From positions 1 to 24,219 of the IMG/VR virus record IMGVR_UViG_3300020395_000099: 24,219 nt of DNA. One strand, given 5' to 3'. Position numbers and translations under genes: made by a program. The DNA comes from a virus. The notes beneath the pieces were generated by a model. It was not told the DNA's origin, made no database searches, and saw only the letters and a program-made list of their open reading frames with translations. Positions 15,710 to 23,014 of this stretch are shown here, one piece after another (within the stretch, counting starts at the first letter, position 1; each line of letters opens with the position of its first letter).

Positions 15710-17646
15710 TGGCAGTATTACCTTCACCTAGCAACACATCTGCACCTGAATCACAAGGTTTTGAAGCTAACTTAGATGACTTATTTTTAAGATTTGCTGT
15801 AGGTCCTGGTAGGCAGATGAATATAAATACTGCTCCACTACAGGCACAAGCAATACAGACATCAGAAACACCAGAAGATTTCCAACAGGAGTTTGGTCAG
15901 ATATTTTCTAGGACAGACTTTGCAGGTGGTAGTGGTTTAGACAAAGCACACAAAAGAAATGCAGGAGAAAATGATTTTCAAAGATATTGGGATAGCAAAG
16001 GTATAGATGTTTTTAGTGGTAAACAAGTAGGACAAGAGTATAAAGTGTCATTACTGCACAGCACAGATGAAACATTAACTTCTTCTAATACAAACTTATA
16101 TATGCAGGAATTAGATGGAACAATATTTTATGCAGATGGTGATACACTTATGAAAATCACAACACCACTTACAGGAACACCAGCACAAGATGGATCTTCT
16201 GGTCAAGGTAAACCTAGTTCTGGTAATGCTATTACTGGTATGGCTGTAATGGGTAATCAATTATTTCTTGTTGCTAATGGTGTTATATATCAAAGAACTG
16301 CAACTAATACTTATGGTAGTTACAACTCTGACAATACTTACAGTAGGTTGTGGTCTGCTAAAGGTAGATTAATTGCATCAGACACATCTGGTGTTCTTTA
16401 TGAAATAGAGCCATCTTCTTCATCAGCAGGTGCTGATACAACTATTCATACATTAAGAAATGGTAGAAGTTGGACAGATGTTTGTGATGCAGGTGCAGTT
16501 GTATTAGCAACAGCAGATGATGGATATATATATTCTTTTGCAGATGAATCAGCAACACTTGCATTGAAAGGTCAAACATTTGTAGAGGGTGAAGTACCTA
16601 ATGCAATAGATGCAGCACAAGGTTTTATATTTTACGGCACATATCAGAATACTGCTAGTGGTAAAATCGGCAGATTGTACAGAGCAGAGATAACAAATGC
16701 TAATAGTTTGTATGTACTTGTAAATGCACAGTTAATAAAACAATGGGGAGATGGAACAACAACACTTAATCAAGCACCTTACAAAATTATATCTACTAGA
16801 GATAGTATTTTTACAGGCATAATAGATAGTGCAAGTAAAACAAATCTGTGGCGATACTATTTACCGACAGGTGGTATAGCTAGAGATTTAGAGTTTGCAG
16901 AAAGTGGCATAGTAGAAGGAATAGCAGTATTTTCTGACAGAATATTTGCAACTGTATCTGGTGGTGGATCGTATAGAGAAAGCACAAACTATGTATCTAC
17001 TGGTTACATTATTACACCTCTTGCAGATTTTTATACATCAGAGAAAAAACAATGGGTAGGTGCAAAATTAAATACAAATGTAATTACTTCAGGTTCTGTA
17101 AAGTTATTTAGTTCTACTATTGCAGCAGATATAAATAGTCCTGATTCTGCAACTTGGGCAGAACAAGTATCTATATTTTCTGGTACAGGTGGAGAAGAAG
17201 AAGTTATGACACTTGTAGATGGTAGGTGGATTGCAGGTAAAATAGAGATAAACACAGATGATGTAACACAGACACCAAGTGTATTATCTTTTGCTATTAG
17301 AGGTTTCCAGCTTGTCAATGACTTGGTAGTAGATATGCCTATAAATATATCTGACCAGATAGAAAGACCATTTAGAAAAGCTATACGAATACAAGGTCAA
17401 GGAGATTTAGTGTACCAGGCACTTCGTAACAAAGAAGGTAAGAATGTGCAATTAGAGATATTCAGACCAGATACATTATTACGAGGTATAATAGAAAATG
17501 TTAGTAGTCCTATAGAAGAAATTAGTCCTAGAGGGTCTGTAACAATGTATTGTTTGGTAAGATTTAGAGGTAGTAAAGTAATACAAACATCAAGTTCTGG
17601 AGTAGGATTAGGAATAGAACTATTAGGAGTAGGTAGATTAGGATAG
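15709..17646 (+). CDS. Tail protein with beta-propeller-like body (645 aa)
   Basis: Coupled to the connector gene by TAATG. An N-terminal segment (LDDLFLRFAVGPGRQMNINT) is followed by about 300 residues of repeating short beta units that read like propeller blades: LYMQELDGTIFYADGDTLMK, MAVMGNQLFLVANGVIY, LIASDTSGVLYEIEP, VVLATADDGYIYSFADE, IFATVSGGGSY. The C-terminal 110 residues form another beta domain (RPFRKAIRIQGQGDLVYQAL, FRPDTLLRGIIENVSSPIEE, GSVTMYCLVRFRG) that resembles beta-sandwich domains of tail hub or nozzle proteins. In a podovirus-like layout this should be the main short-tail (nozzle or hub) protein, between connector and fibre. Propeller folds in tails often face the host surface. 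The assignment is from repeats and synteny. Confidence 0.68.
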   Translation: MAVLPSPSNTSAPESQGFEANLDDLFLRFAVGPGRQMNINTAPLQAQAIQTSETPEDFQQEFGQIFSRTDFAGGSGLDKAHKRNAGENDFQRYWDSKGIDVFSGKQVGQEYKVSLLHSTDETLTSSNTNLYMQELDGTIFYADGDTLMKITTPLTGTPAQDGSSGQGKPSSGNAITGMAVMGNQLFLVANGVIYQRTATNTYGSYNSDNTYSRLWSAKGRLIASDTSGVLYEIEPSSSSAGADTTIHTLRNGRSWTDVCDAGAVVLATADDGYIYSFADESATLALKGQTFVEGEVPNAIDAAQGFIFYGTYQNTASGKIGRLYRAEITNANSLYVLVNAQLIKQWGDGTTTLNQAPYKIISTRDSIFTGIIDSASKTNLWRYYLPTGGIARDLEFAESGIVEGIAVFSDRIFATVSGGGSYRESTNYVSTGYIITPLADFYTSEKKQWVGAKLNTNVITSGSVKLFSSTIAADINSPDSATWAEQVSIFSGTGGEEEVMTLVDGRWIAGKIEINTDDVTQTPSVLSFAIRGFQLVNDLVVDMPINISDQIERPFRKAIRIQGQGDLVYQALRNKEGKNVQLEIFRPDTLLRGIIENVSSPIEEISPRGSVTMYCLVRFRGSKVIQTSSSGVGLGIELLGVGRLG

Positions 17647-17647
17647 A

Positions 17648-19882
17648 ATGACAGCACAAGAAACTAAGTTATTAAATGCGTTTGAAACAACTTTAACAGG
17701 TACTATTGGTGCATCTGATTTGACTTTTACAGTAAACTCTGTAACAGATGCAGCTTCTAATACACTTACTGCTCCTTGTTATTTAATTTTAAATCCAGAT
17801 AGTGCAACAAATAGAGAGGTTGTACAAGTTACAAGCATCAATACAGGTACTAAAACACTTACATTAGATAACATAAACAAAAGATATTTAACAGGATCAG
17901 CAGCTACTTCAGGTTTATCACACGCTTCAGGTTCTGTTGTTCGTATGTCACCAGTTCAACAACACATAGAAGATTTAAACGATAGAGTAGATACAGTTAT
18001 TAACGAAGCAGGTACAGCAGTAAATACATCATTATTCTTAGATGAAGATGATATGTCATCTAACTCTGCTACTAAAGGTGTAACACAGCAATCAGTTAAA
18101 GCGTATGTAGATACACAACTTACAGCAGAGGATTTAGATATATCTGCTGATAGTGGCAGCAATATTGCTATTGACTTAGATTCAGAAGTATTAGATTTAG
18201 AAGGTGGCACAGGTATAGATACCACAACAGGCACAAACAAAGTTACTTTTGCAATAGATAGCACAGTAGCAACACTTACAGGTTCACAAGCATTAACTAA
18301 CAAAACTATAGATGTAGATAGCAACACAGTATCTAACATTGAAGTAGATAACTTAAAGTCTGGTGTATTAGATACAGATTTATCTTCTGTTAGTTCTAGT
18401 GATGACACTATTCCATCTGCTAAAGCTACTAAGACTTATGTTGATGCCCAGGTAACTGCACAGGATTTAGATTTAATATCTGATTCAGGAACAATAGACA
18501 TTGATTTAGATTCTGAATCATTAACAGTATCAGGTGGAGAAGGTATTGACACATCTGCTACAGGCACAACACTTACTATTGCAGGAGAAGATGCAACTAC
18601 TTCTAACAAAGGTATTGCTAGTTTCTCATCTGATAACTTCGCAGTATCATCTGGTGCAGTAACAATTAAATCTGGTGGTGTAGATTTAGCAGCAGAAGTA
18701 ACAGGAACATTACCTGTAGCTAATGGTGGTACAGGTGCTACTTCACTAACAGATGGTGGTGTATTACTAGGTTCTGGTACAGGTGCTGTAACAGCAACAT
18801 CAGTATTAACAAATGGACAACTTCTTATTGGAGATGGTACAGGCGATCCAACAGTAGCAACTTTGACAGAGGGTTCTAATGTAACTATTACAAATGGTTC
18901 AGGTTCTATTACTATCGCATCTACCGATACTAATACAACTTATACAGCAGGTACATTATTAGATTTATCTAGCACAACATTTAATGTAGATTTATCTGAA
19001 GCAGCAGAAGCAGCTATAGCAGATGGTGATTACATATTATTTTTAGATGGTGGTGCAACAGGTACTGCTAAGAAAGAAGCTGTAGCAGATTTAGCAACAC
19101 TTCTTGCAGGAACAGGACTTACTGCTTCTAGCTCTGTTATTGGTGTAGATACATCACAAAACATTACTGCTTTAACTGGTGGCGATTTAACAATTTATGA
19201 AGATGCAAACAACGCAGATGTTTCTCTTAAAATGGGAACAAGTGCTGCTGAATCATTAACTATAGAAGTACTAAATGGTTCTGGAAACAAAACTGCTGAA
19301 CAGATAAACTTTACAACTGCTACTGCTTCAGGAACTGCTGACCACGGCAAGATGGTATTTGCAGTAGATGAAACAACAATAGCAACTATTGATGATGGTG
19401 GTATTGATTTAGCATCAGGAAAAGAATTTAGTGTTAACGGAACTGCATTAGGTGCTGGTGGTAAAATATTACAAGTTGTAACAGGAACTACAAATACTGA
19501 TACATCAGTAGCTTCAACAAATTATACAGATTCAACTTTAAGTGCAAGTATTACACCTAGTGCAACATCAAGTAAAATACTTATTTTGGTATCACAGACT
19601 GCAAATGTATCAAGAGATAGTGGAAATGCTATAGGTGCTATAAATATTATGAGAGCTACAACACAAATATGGGAAGGATATGTTGCTGTTGCTGGTGCTG
19701 ATGGTCAATTAGGACAAACTTCTGTAATGTATTTGGATTCTCCTAGTACAACTTCTGCTACAACTTATAAAACACAAGGAAAAACAGATACAACTGCTAA
19801 TAATGGAAAAATAAGATTTCAACAAGACTCAGGTCTTTCGGATAGAAATTCAAGTATTCATTTAATAGAGATAGGTGCATAA
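17648..19882 (+). CDS. Tail fibre protein (receptor-binding candidate)
   Basis: 744 residues, almost all beta, rich in Thr, Ser, Gly, Ala and Asp. Residues 1-115 form an N-terminal virion-attachment module (LTGTIGASDLTFTVNS, NREVVQVTSINTGTKTLTL, GLSHASGSVVRMSPVQ). Next is a long shaft with the typical fibre phrases LTGSQALTNKTIDVDSNT, PVANGGTGATSLTDGGVLL and NGQLLIGDGTGDPTV, and a 54-residue unit present twice. The C-terminal 140 residues (GKILQVVTGTTNTDTS to SSIHLIEIGA) form a separate head domain of a type common in phage fibres and likely to contact the host. The gene begins one base after the stop of the propeller gene. The C-terminal head is where variation between related phages should concentrate. 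Confidence 0.88.
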   Translation: MTAQETKLLNAFETTLTGTIGASDLTFTVNSVTDAASNTLTAPCYLILNPDSATNREVVQVTSINTGTKTLTLDNINKRYLTGSAATSGLSHASGSVVRMSPVQQHIEDLNDRVDTVINEAGTAVNTSLFLDEDDMSSNSATKGVTQQSVKAYVDTQLTAEDLDISADSGSNIAIDLDSEVLDLEGGTGIDTTTGTNKVTFAIDSTVATLTGSQALTNKTIDVDSNTVSNIEVDNLKSGVLDTDLSSVSSSDDTIPSAKATKTYVDAQVTAQDLDLISDSGTIDIDLDSESLTVSGGEGIDTSATGTTLTIAGEDATTSNKGIASFSSDNFAVSSGAVTIKSGGVDLAAEVTGTLPVANGGTGATSLTDGGVLLGSGTGAVTATSVLTNGQLLIGDGTGDPTVATLTEGSNVTITNGSGSITIASTDTNTTYTAGTLLDLSSTTFNVDLSEAAEAAIADGDYILFLDGGATGTAKKEAVADLATLLAGTGLTASSSVIGVDTSQNITALTGGDLTIYEDANNADVSLKMGTSAAESLTIEVLNGSGNKTAEQINFTTATASGTADHGKMVFAVDETTIATIDDGGIDLASGKEFSVNGTALGAGGKILQVVTGTTNTDTSVASTNYTDSTLSASITPSATSSKILILVSQTANVSRDSGNAIGAINIMRATTQIWEGYVAVAGADGQLGQTSVMYLDSPSTTSATTYKTQGKTDTTANNGKIRFQQDSGLSDRNSSIHLIEIGA
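18098..18259 (+). repeat. Fibre shaft repeat, unit A (54 codons)
   Basis: Encodes KAYVDTQLTAEDLDIS... to VTFAID. It matches the unit at 18431-18592 in order and length: YVD.Q.TA.DLD, then SDSG-like, IDLDSE, GG.GIDT and a closing beta strand. Each unit is 162 bases. Confidence 0.8.
18431..18592 (+). repeat. Fibre shaft repeat, unit B (54 codons)
   Basis: Second copy of the unit at 18098-18259, beginning KTYVDAQVTAQDLDLIS and ending TIAGED, shifted by a one-residue gap inside. The copies have diverged in DNA but keep the protein pattern, so the shaft grew by an old in-frame duplication. Confidence 0.8.
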
Positions 19883-19883
19883 T

Positions 19884-20168
19884 ATGGACGCAATAGATAT
19901 AAAATCATCAGCAATATCACAACTCGGTGGTACACAATTTCAAATTATGGCAGATTTATCTGTAGTTTATTTAGATGGTAATGAAACAGAGCCAAGTGAA
20001 AGTGATATTACAAGCAAAATTGCAGAAATAGAAGTACAAGAAGCTAGGAAAAATTCTTACGCATCTATAGCAGACCAATTAGATATGCAGTATTGGGATA
20101 ATGTAAACAGTACTACTACTTGGAAAGACCACATAGCAAAGGTTAAATCAGACAACCCTAAACCTTAA
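19884..20168 (+). CDS. Small tail-fibre-associated protein (94 aa)
   Basis: Begins at ATG 19884, one base after the fibre stop. A GTG at 19875 in the same frame would only add three residues. The C-terminal half has a familiar order: YASIADQLDMQYWDNVNSTT then TWKDHIAKVKSDNPKP. The pattern Y..I.DQLD...WD...GT..W...I..VK...PKP is common in short proteins encoded right after fibre genes in marine and other phages, where they are thought to help fibre folding or attachment. The N-terminal half (LSVVYLDGNETEPSESDITSK) resembles a small beta hairpin plus helix. An assembly chaperone role is the best guess. It closes the tail operon; no terminator hairpin is seen before the next promoter. Confidence 0.7.
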   Translation: MDAIDIKSSAISQLGGTQFQIMADLSVVYLDGNETEPSESDITSKIAEIEVQEARKNSYASIADQLDMQYWDNVNSTTTWKDHIAKVKSDNPKP

Positions 20169-20180
20169 TAAAAAATCCTA

Positions 20181-20189
20181 TGATACAAT
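20181..20189 (+). promoter_or_regulatory. Extended -10 promoter, probably giving a leaderless mRNA
   Basis: TGaTACAAT is an extended -10 element. No good -35 is visible upstream. Transcription expected 6-8 bases after the hexamer falls at 20195-20197, which is the A of the next gene's ATG. No ribosome binding site precedes that ATG, so the mRNA is probably leaderless, a form common in Actinobacteria. Confidence 0.6.
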
Positions 20190-20196
20190 CGTATGT

Positions 20197-20340
20197 ATGG
20201 ACTTCATTATTATATTTGCGTTAGGTTATTGTTTTAGAGATTTTACTTCGTATCTAAAAAACTTAGTTAATTATCAACAACTAACAATAGATGATTGGGA
20301 CACAGAATTTGAGGAATGGCAATCTGATGACTTACCCTAA
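20197..20340 (+). CDS. Small membrane-type protein (47 aa), leaderless start
   Basis: A 47-residue frame from ATG 20197 to TAA 20340. The N-terminus MDFIIIFALGYCFRDF is hydrophobic and could be a short membrane anchor; the C-terminus is acidic and Trp-rich (TIDDWDTEFEEWQSDDLP). It has no ribosome binding site, but an extended -10 lies at the spacing that puts the transcript start on its ATG. Its end overlaps the next gene by 14 bases, so it probably leads the lysis and membrane operon. I do not recognise a family. A lysis-timing or membrane accessory role would fit the setting but is unproved. Confidence 0.6.
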   Translation: MDFIIIFALGYCFRDFTSYLKNLVNYQQLTIDDWDTEFEEWQSDDLP

Positions 20341-20518
20341 CAACAACGGCTTTACACAAAAGGAAATGTTGAATTTAATATTGGAAGGACAACAAGATAT
20401 AAACAAACGCATAGATCAACTACACGAAAAGGTTAATCAAAAGATTTCAAGACAAGAACTAAGTGGGTGGCTTGTAGCTATCTCTGCATTGGTGGTGCTT
20501 ATAAACAACTTAATGTAA
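20327..20518 (+). CDS. XhlA/holin-like small coiled-coil membrane protein (63 aa)
   Basis: I take ATG 20327 as the start, with GAGGAA at 20311-20316 ten bases before it; the ATG at 20291 in the same frame has no site. After a short polar N-terminus comes a coiled-coil helix (MLNLILEGQQDINKRIDQLH, residues 14-45) and a C-terminal membrane helix (GWLVAISALVVLINNLM, 47-63). This order and size match XhlA-type accessory holins and similar lysis proteins, which sit in the inner membrane. The stop overlaps the start of the large secreted-protein gene (TAATG). The family call is from topology only. Confidence 0.6.
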   Translation: MTYPNNNGFTQKEMLNLILEGQQDINKRIDQLHEKVNQKISRQELSGWLVAISALVVLINNLM

Positions 20519-22488
20519 TGTTTCGTTTATTACTGTCTGTCCTTTTACTAATACCACTACCCTTACTCGCTAATGAAACAGAAGTTACTGTTACAGAAAC
20601 ATTTAACGATCAGCAAATAAACGAAGATATACAGTTTGTTTATGGTGGTAATGATACAGTTGTTTCTGCTTCTACTACATCACACCCTGAATGTGCCTCT
20701 ACGCACCCAACAGATAGTGCAGGAACTATAGGAATAGAAGATTTAGATTGTTTTGGTGCTATGTATTTTGGTACAGACAGACATCAATTAGGCATTCGTG
20801 CTAGTGCAGATACATTAACTATTGCTTTTCCTAACTCTGATAGCAAACCTATTACAGAAGTAGGTTTTGTTTATAATGCTAGAGAAAGCACAGGTACTGC
20901 AACTGTATATTTTGACAATGATGAAACTCAAACTATTAATTTAATAGATACGCAAACTGAAACTGACCAAACTGCAAGTGTTACTGTAACTGCACCAACA
21001 GGTACAACAATAAATGAAATACAAGTACCAGGAGTTTCTTCAGGTAATGATTGGTGGCTCATAGATAATGTATACTACAAGTATGATAATGTATCTACTA
21101 CAACGACATCTAGTACGACAACAACTACTAGCACCACAACAACGACTACTACCACGACTACAACGCTACCTAAAGCAGAAGATGTCGTGGAAGATAATAT
21201 CACTACCTATCTTGCTTGGGATCAAGATGGTTGTGAACACCCTGACAACCCTCTTTCGTACAGACAATACCTTGAAGCAGTAGAAAGTGGAGATTGGTTT
21301 GGTTATCAAAGTGGTGATTGCTCTGACATACCTGATGTTATTACTATTGTTATCGCAGAAGAAGAACAGGAGATAGAAGAAAATGAAATACTTGAAGAAG
21401 ATATGGAACTTGATGGACTTGATGATTTGGAATTACCAGAGGAAGAAGTCATTGAGGAACTTAGTGAAGAAGAAATAGCTGCTATTGAGGCAGAGATTGC
21501 AGGAGAGGAAGAACGGCTGATTCAAGAACAACTAGATGTTGAAGAAGAATTACTTATACTAGAAGAATTAGAAGATAGTGTAATCATACTAGAGGGATTG
21601 ACAGAGGAAGAACTAGAAGAATTTGTAGATGTTATACAAGAAATAGAAGATACTATTGAAATTATAGAGATTATAGAGGAAGTCATAGAGATAGACATAC
21701 CTGAAGATATAATTGTAATAGAGATAGAGGAAGATGAGGTTATAGAAGATGACATTGTTATTGTGGTGGAAGATGAAGAAGTTGATGAGGAAGTTTTGGT
21801 TGAGCCAGTACAGGAAGATGTTGAGGAGAAACCTAAAGAAGAACTTTCTGAGGAAGAAATCGTTGAAGAACTTGCTGAAGTTGAAGAAGTCATTGAGGAA
21901 ATTATAGAGATAGAGATTGTTGAGGAAGATTTAACAGAGGAAGAAATAGAAGAAGTTATTGAGGAGTATGTAGAAGAGCTAGAAACAGAAGAAGTTATAG
22001 AGGTTCTTGAAGAAGTTAATGATGTTGGTGTACAAAATTTAGAAGAAGTGTCAGAAGAAGTCCAGGAAGTTATCCAGGCAGTAGTAGAGGAAGCTATAGA
22101 AGATGTTGAAGAACTTACACAGGAGCAAGTTGAGGTTGTTGCTGATGTATTACAAGTTGAAACTGAAGATGTTGCTATCGTTGCAGAGGCGATTAAATCA
22201 GACGAAGTAGTAGCTGAAGCAGTAGAAGAATATGTAGAGAGAGCAGTAGAGAACGCTGATGTAGAGGATTACACACTTGCTGATGTTGTTACAGAGGTAC
22301 AGTATGAATCATTTTTAGAGAATCCAATAGAAGTATTAGTAGATTTCGACAATATAACAGAGATAAATCTATCAAACATATCTAATGATATGACACAAGA
22401 TCAAAAAGAAAAAGCACAAGAAGTCGTAGTTCCTGTAATCTTGACTAGAATAGCTAGTATGGCAGCATTTATATTTAGGAAAAGCTAA
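20518..22488 (+). CDS. Secreted/anchored protein with Thr linker and long Glu-rich region (656 aa)
   Basis: Start at ATG 20518 in a TAATG overlap; this start gives a clean signal peptide (MFRLLLSVLLLIPLPLLA, cleavage near residue 18). Residues 19-190 form a beta-sandwich-like extracellular domain with cysteines (HPECAST, EDLDCFG) and a closing DWWLIDNVYYKYD, like carbohydrate-binding folds. Residues about 193-216 are nearly all Thr and Ser, a flexible and possibly glycosylated linker. A short Cys-containing module follows (WDQDGCEHPDNPLSYRQYL, YQSGDCSD). Residues 278 to about 590 are extremely Glu/Ile/Val-rich with EEVIEI-type repetition, probably long acidic helices. The last 25 residues (VVVPVILTRIASMAAFIFRKS) could anchor it in the membrane. 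Poly-Thr linkers and Glu-rich secreted proteins are typical of small marine Actinobacteria. It might be a virion appendage, a host-surface or exclusion protein, or a lysis factor; I cannot choose. Confidence 0.75.
   Translation: MFRLLLSVLLLIPLPLLANETEVTVTETFNDQQINEDIQFVYGGNDTVVSASTTSHPECASTHPTDSAGTIGIEDLDCFGAMYFGTDRHQLGIRASADTLTIAFPNSDSKPITEVGFVYNARESTGTATVYFDNDETQTINLIDTQTETDQTASVTVTAPTGTTINEIQVPGVSSGNDWWLIDNVYYKYDNVSTTTTSSTTTTTSTTTTTTTTTTTLPKAEDVVEDNITTYLAWDQDGCEHPDNPLSYRQYLEAVESGDWFGYQSGDCSDIPDVITIVIAEEEQEIEENEILEEDMELDGLDDLELPEEEVIEELSEEEIAAIEAEIAGEEERLIQEQLDVEEELLILEELEDSVIILEGLTEEELEEFVDVIQEIEDTIEIIEIIEEVIEIDIPEDIIVIEIEEDEVIEDDIVIVVEDEEVDEEVLVEPVQEDVEEKPKEELSEEEIVEELAEVEEVIEEIIEIEIVEEDLTEEEIEEVIEEYVEELETEEVIEVLEEVNDVGVQNLEEVSEEVQEVIQAVVEEAIEDVEELTQEQVEVVADVLQVETEDVAIVAEAIKSDEVVAEAVEEYVERAVENADVEDYTLADVVTEVQYESFLENPIEVLVDFDNITEINLSNISNDMTQDQKEKAQEVVVPVILTRIASMAAFIFRKS
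21094..21168 (+). repeat. Poly-Thr/Ser codon tract (ACN-rich microsatellite-like)
   Basis: A run of ACA, ACT, ACG and ACC codons with a few AGT/AGC/TCT codons, coding a Thr/Ser linker. Mixed synonymous codons show that it is held by selection for the amino acid as well as by slippage. Confidence 0.85.
21349..22300 (+). repeat. Degenerate Glu-rich repeat region (GAA/GAG, EEVIEI-type)
   Basis: About 950 bases of imperfect repeats of GAGGAAGAA, GTTATAGAG and GAAGAAGTT, encoding alternating Glu and Val/Ile/Leu. It contains many GAGGA sequences that look like ribosome binding sites. A Ser-rich frame on the opposite strand is only its shadow. Confidence 0.8.
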
Positions 22489-22670
22489 TGATTAAGAAAT
22501 TATGGTCTTGGTTTGTTGAAGCAATTAAAGAAACACTAAATCTTAGTTGGACTTTAGTTGGTTTAGTTATTGCAACACTTACACTAACTGGTTCTGCCCA
22601 GCAAATCACAGGTTTAGCGACTATAATTACTTTAGGCGTATGGTTATTGACCATAGGTTTTAGAAAGTAA
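22488..22670 (+). CDS. Small two-helix membrane protein, holin candidate (60 aa)
   Basis: Coupled by TAATG, with AGGA at 22477-22480. A basic amphipathic N-terminus (MIKKLWSWFVEAIKETLNL) is followed by two hydrophobic helices (about residues 20-35, WTLVGLVIATLTLTG, and 41-57, TGLATIITLGVWLLTIG) with a short loop and the basic end FRK. The size and hairpin topology are those of small holins or antiholins. A second, more typical holin lies 1 kb downstream, so this could be an antiholin or an accessory membrane protein. The conserved part cannot be told from sequence alone. Confidence 0.6.
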   Translation: MIKKLWSWFVEAIKETLNLSWTLVGLVIATLTLTGSAQQITGLATIITLGVWLLTIGFRK

Positions 22671-22674
22671 TTAA

Positions 22675-22887
22675 ATGGAAGCAAAAGTTAATTTAAGTCA
22701 GATACTGCAAGGTGGTTTAGCTGCCTTAGTTGGTTGGCTATTTAAAACTGTTAATGATTTGCAACAAGAAGTAGCAACACTTAAAGCACAAGTGTCTGCT
22801 TATCAAGAATCTATTGCAGGATTTAATCAAAATCTAATAGTAATAGAAGAAGTTATTAGAGAAATATTATTTAAGGTAGGTGGATAA
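22675..22887 (+). CDS. Small membrane-anchored coiled-coil protein (70 aa)
   Basis: Starts four bases after the previous stop. Residues 10-23 (ILQGGLAALVGWLF) are hydrophobic and could be a membrane segment; residues 24-68 form a long coiled coil (VNDLQQEVATLKAQVSAYQE, NLIVIEEVIREILFKV). The topology is the reverse of the 63-aa protein at 20327, whose coiled coil comes first. Spanin- or XhlA-like lysis accessories have such plans, but no family is recognised. It ends in TAATG with a tiny Cys-rich frame. Confidence 0.6.
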   Translation: MEAKVNLSQILQGGLAALVGWLFKTVNDLQQEVATLKAQVSAYQESIAGFNQNLIVIEEVIREILFKVGG

Positions 22888-22925
22888 TGGACTGCTGTGG
22901 TAGTGGTTGCTGTGGTGGTTCTTAA
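22887..22925 (+). CDS. Cys-rich micropeptide, 12 aa
   Basis: The frame reads MDCCGSGCCGGS, with two CC pairs three residues apart. Its ATG shares TAATG with the stop of the gene before, and its TAA again overlaps the ATG of the next small frame, so re-initiating ribosomes could translate it. It is too short for a fold but could bind metal or form disulfides. It may also be a mere link in a coupling chain. Real translation is uncertain. Confidence 0.4.
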   Translation: MDCCGSGCCGGS

Positions 22926-23014
22926 TGTGCATATCATATATTGATGAGAAAGGAACTCACATTAATATATGTGATTGCAAGTTTGGAGATATAGGTGAAA
23001 TTACAAGTTGTTAG
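22925..23014 (+). CDS. Cys-containing microprotein, 29 aa
   Basis: Begins at the ATG of a TAATG overlap and runs to TAG 23014, overlapping the lysin gene start by 20 bases. Cysteines at residues 2, 16, 18 and 29 (CISYIDEKGTHINICDCKFG) could bind metal or oxidise. Its last part is set in another frame by the ribosome binding site and start of the lysin gene, so it may end there for coupling reasons. No family recognised. Confidence 0.42.
   Translation: MCISYIDEKGTHINICDCKFGDIGEITSC

Noticed and set aside
17956-18408. 150-aa minus-strand frame across the fibre gene
   Set aside because: Shadow of a low-complexity Thr/Ser/Asp coding region. All supported genes are on the + strand.
20467-20517. 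Earlier in-frame start for the large secreted protein
   Set aside because: It would bury the clear signal peptide. ATG 20518 is joined by TAATG to the gene before.
21068-21283. Plus-strand 71-aa frame within the Thr linker
   Set aside because: Out-of-frame reading of the ACN tract giving Gln/Leu/Arg; overlaps a stronger gene completely and has no ribosome binding site.
21522-21893. Ser/Thr-rich frame on the minus strand (123 aa)
   Set aside because: It is the exact antisense of the Glu-rich tract (GAA/GAG reads as TTC/CTC and TCN codons) and has no ribosome binding site or promoter.
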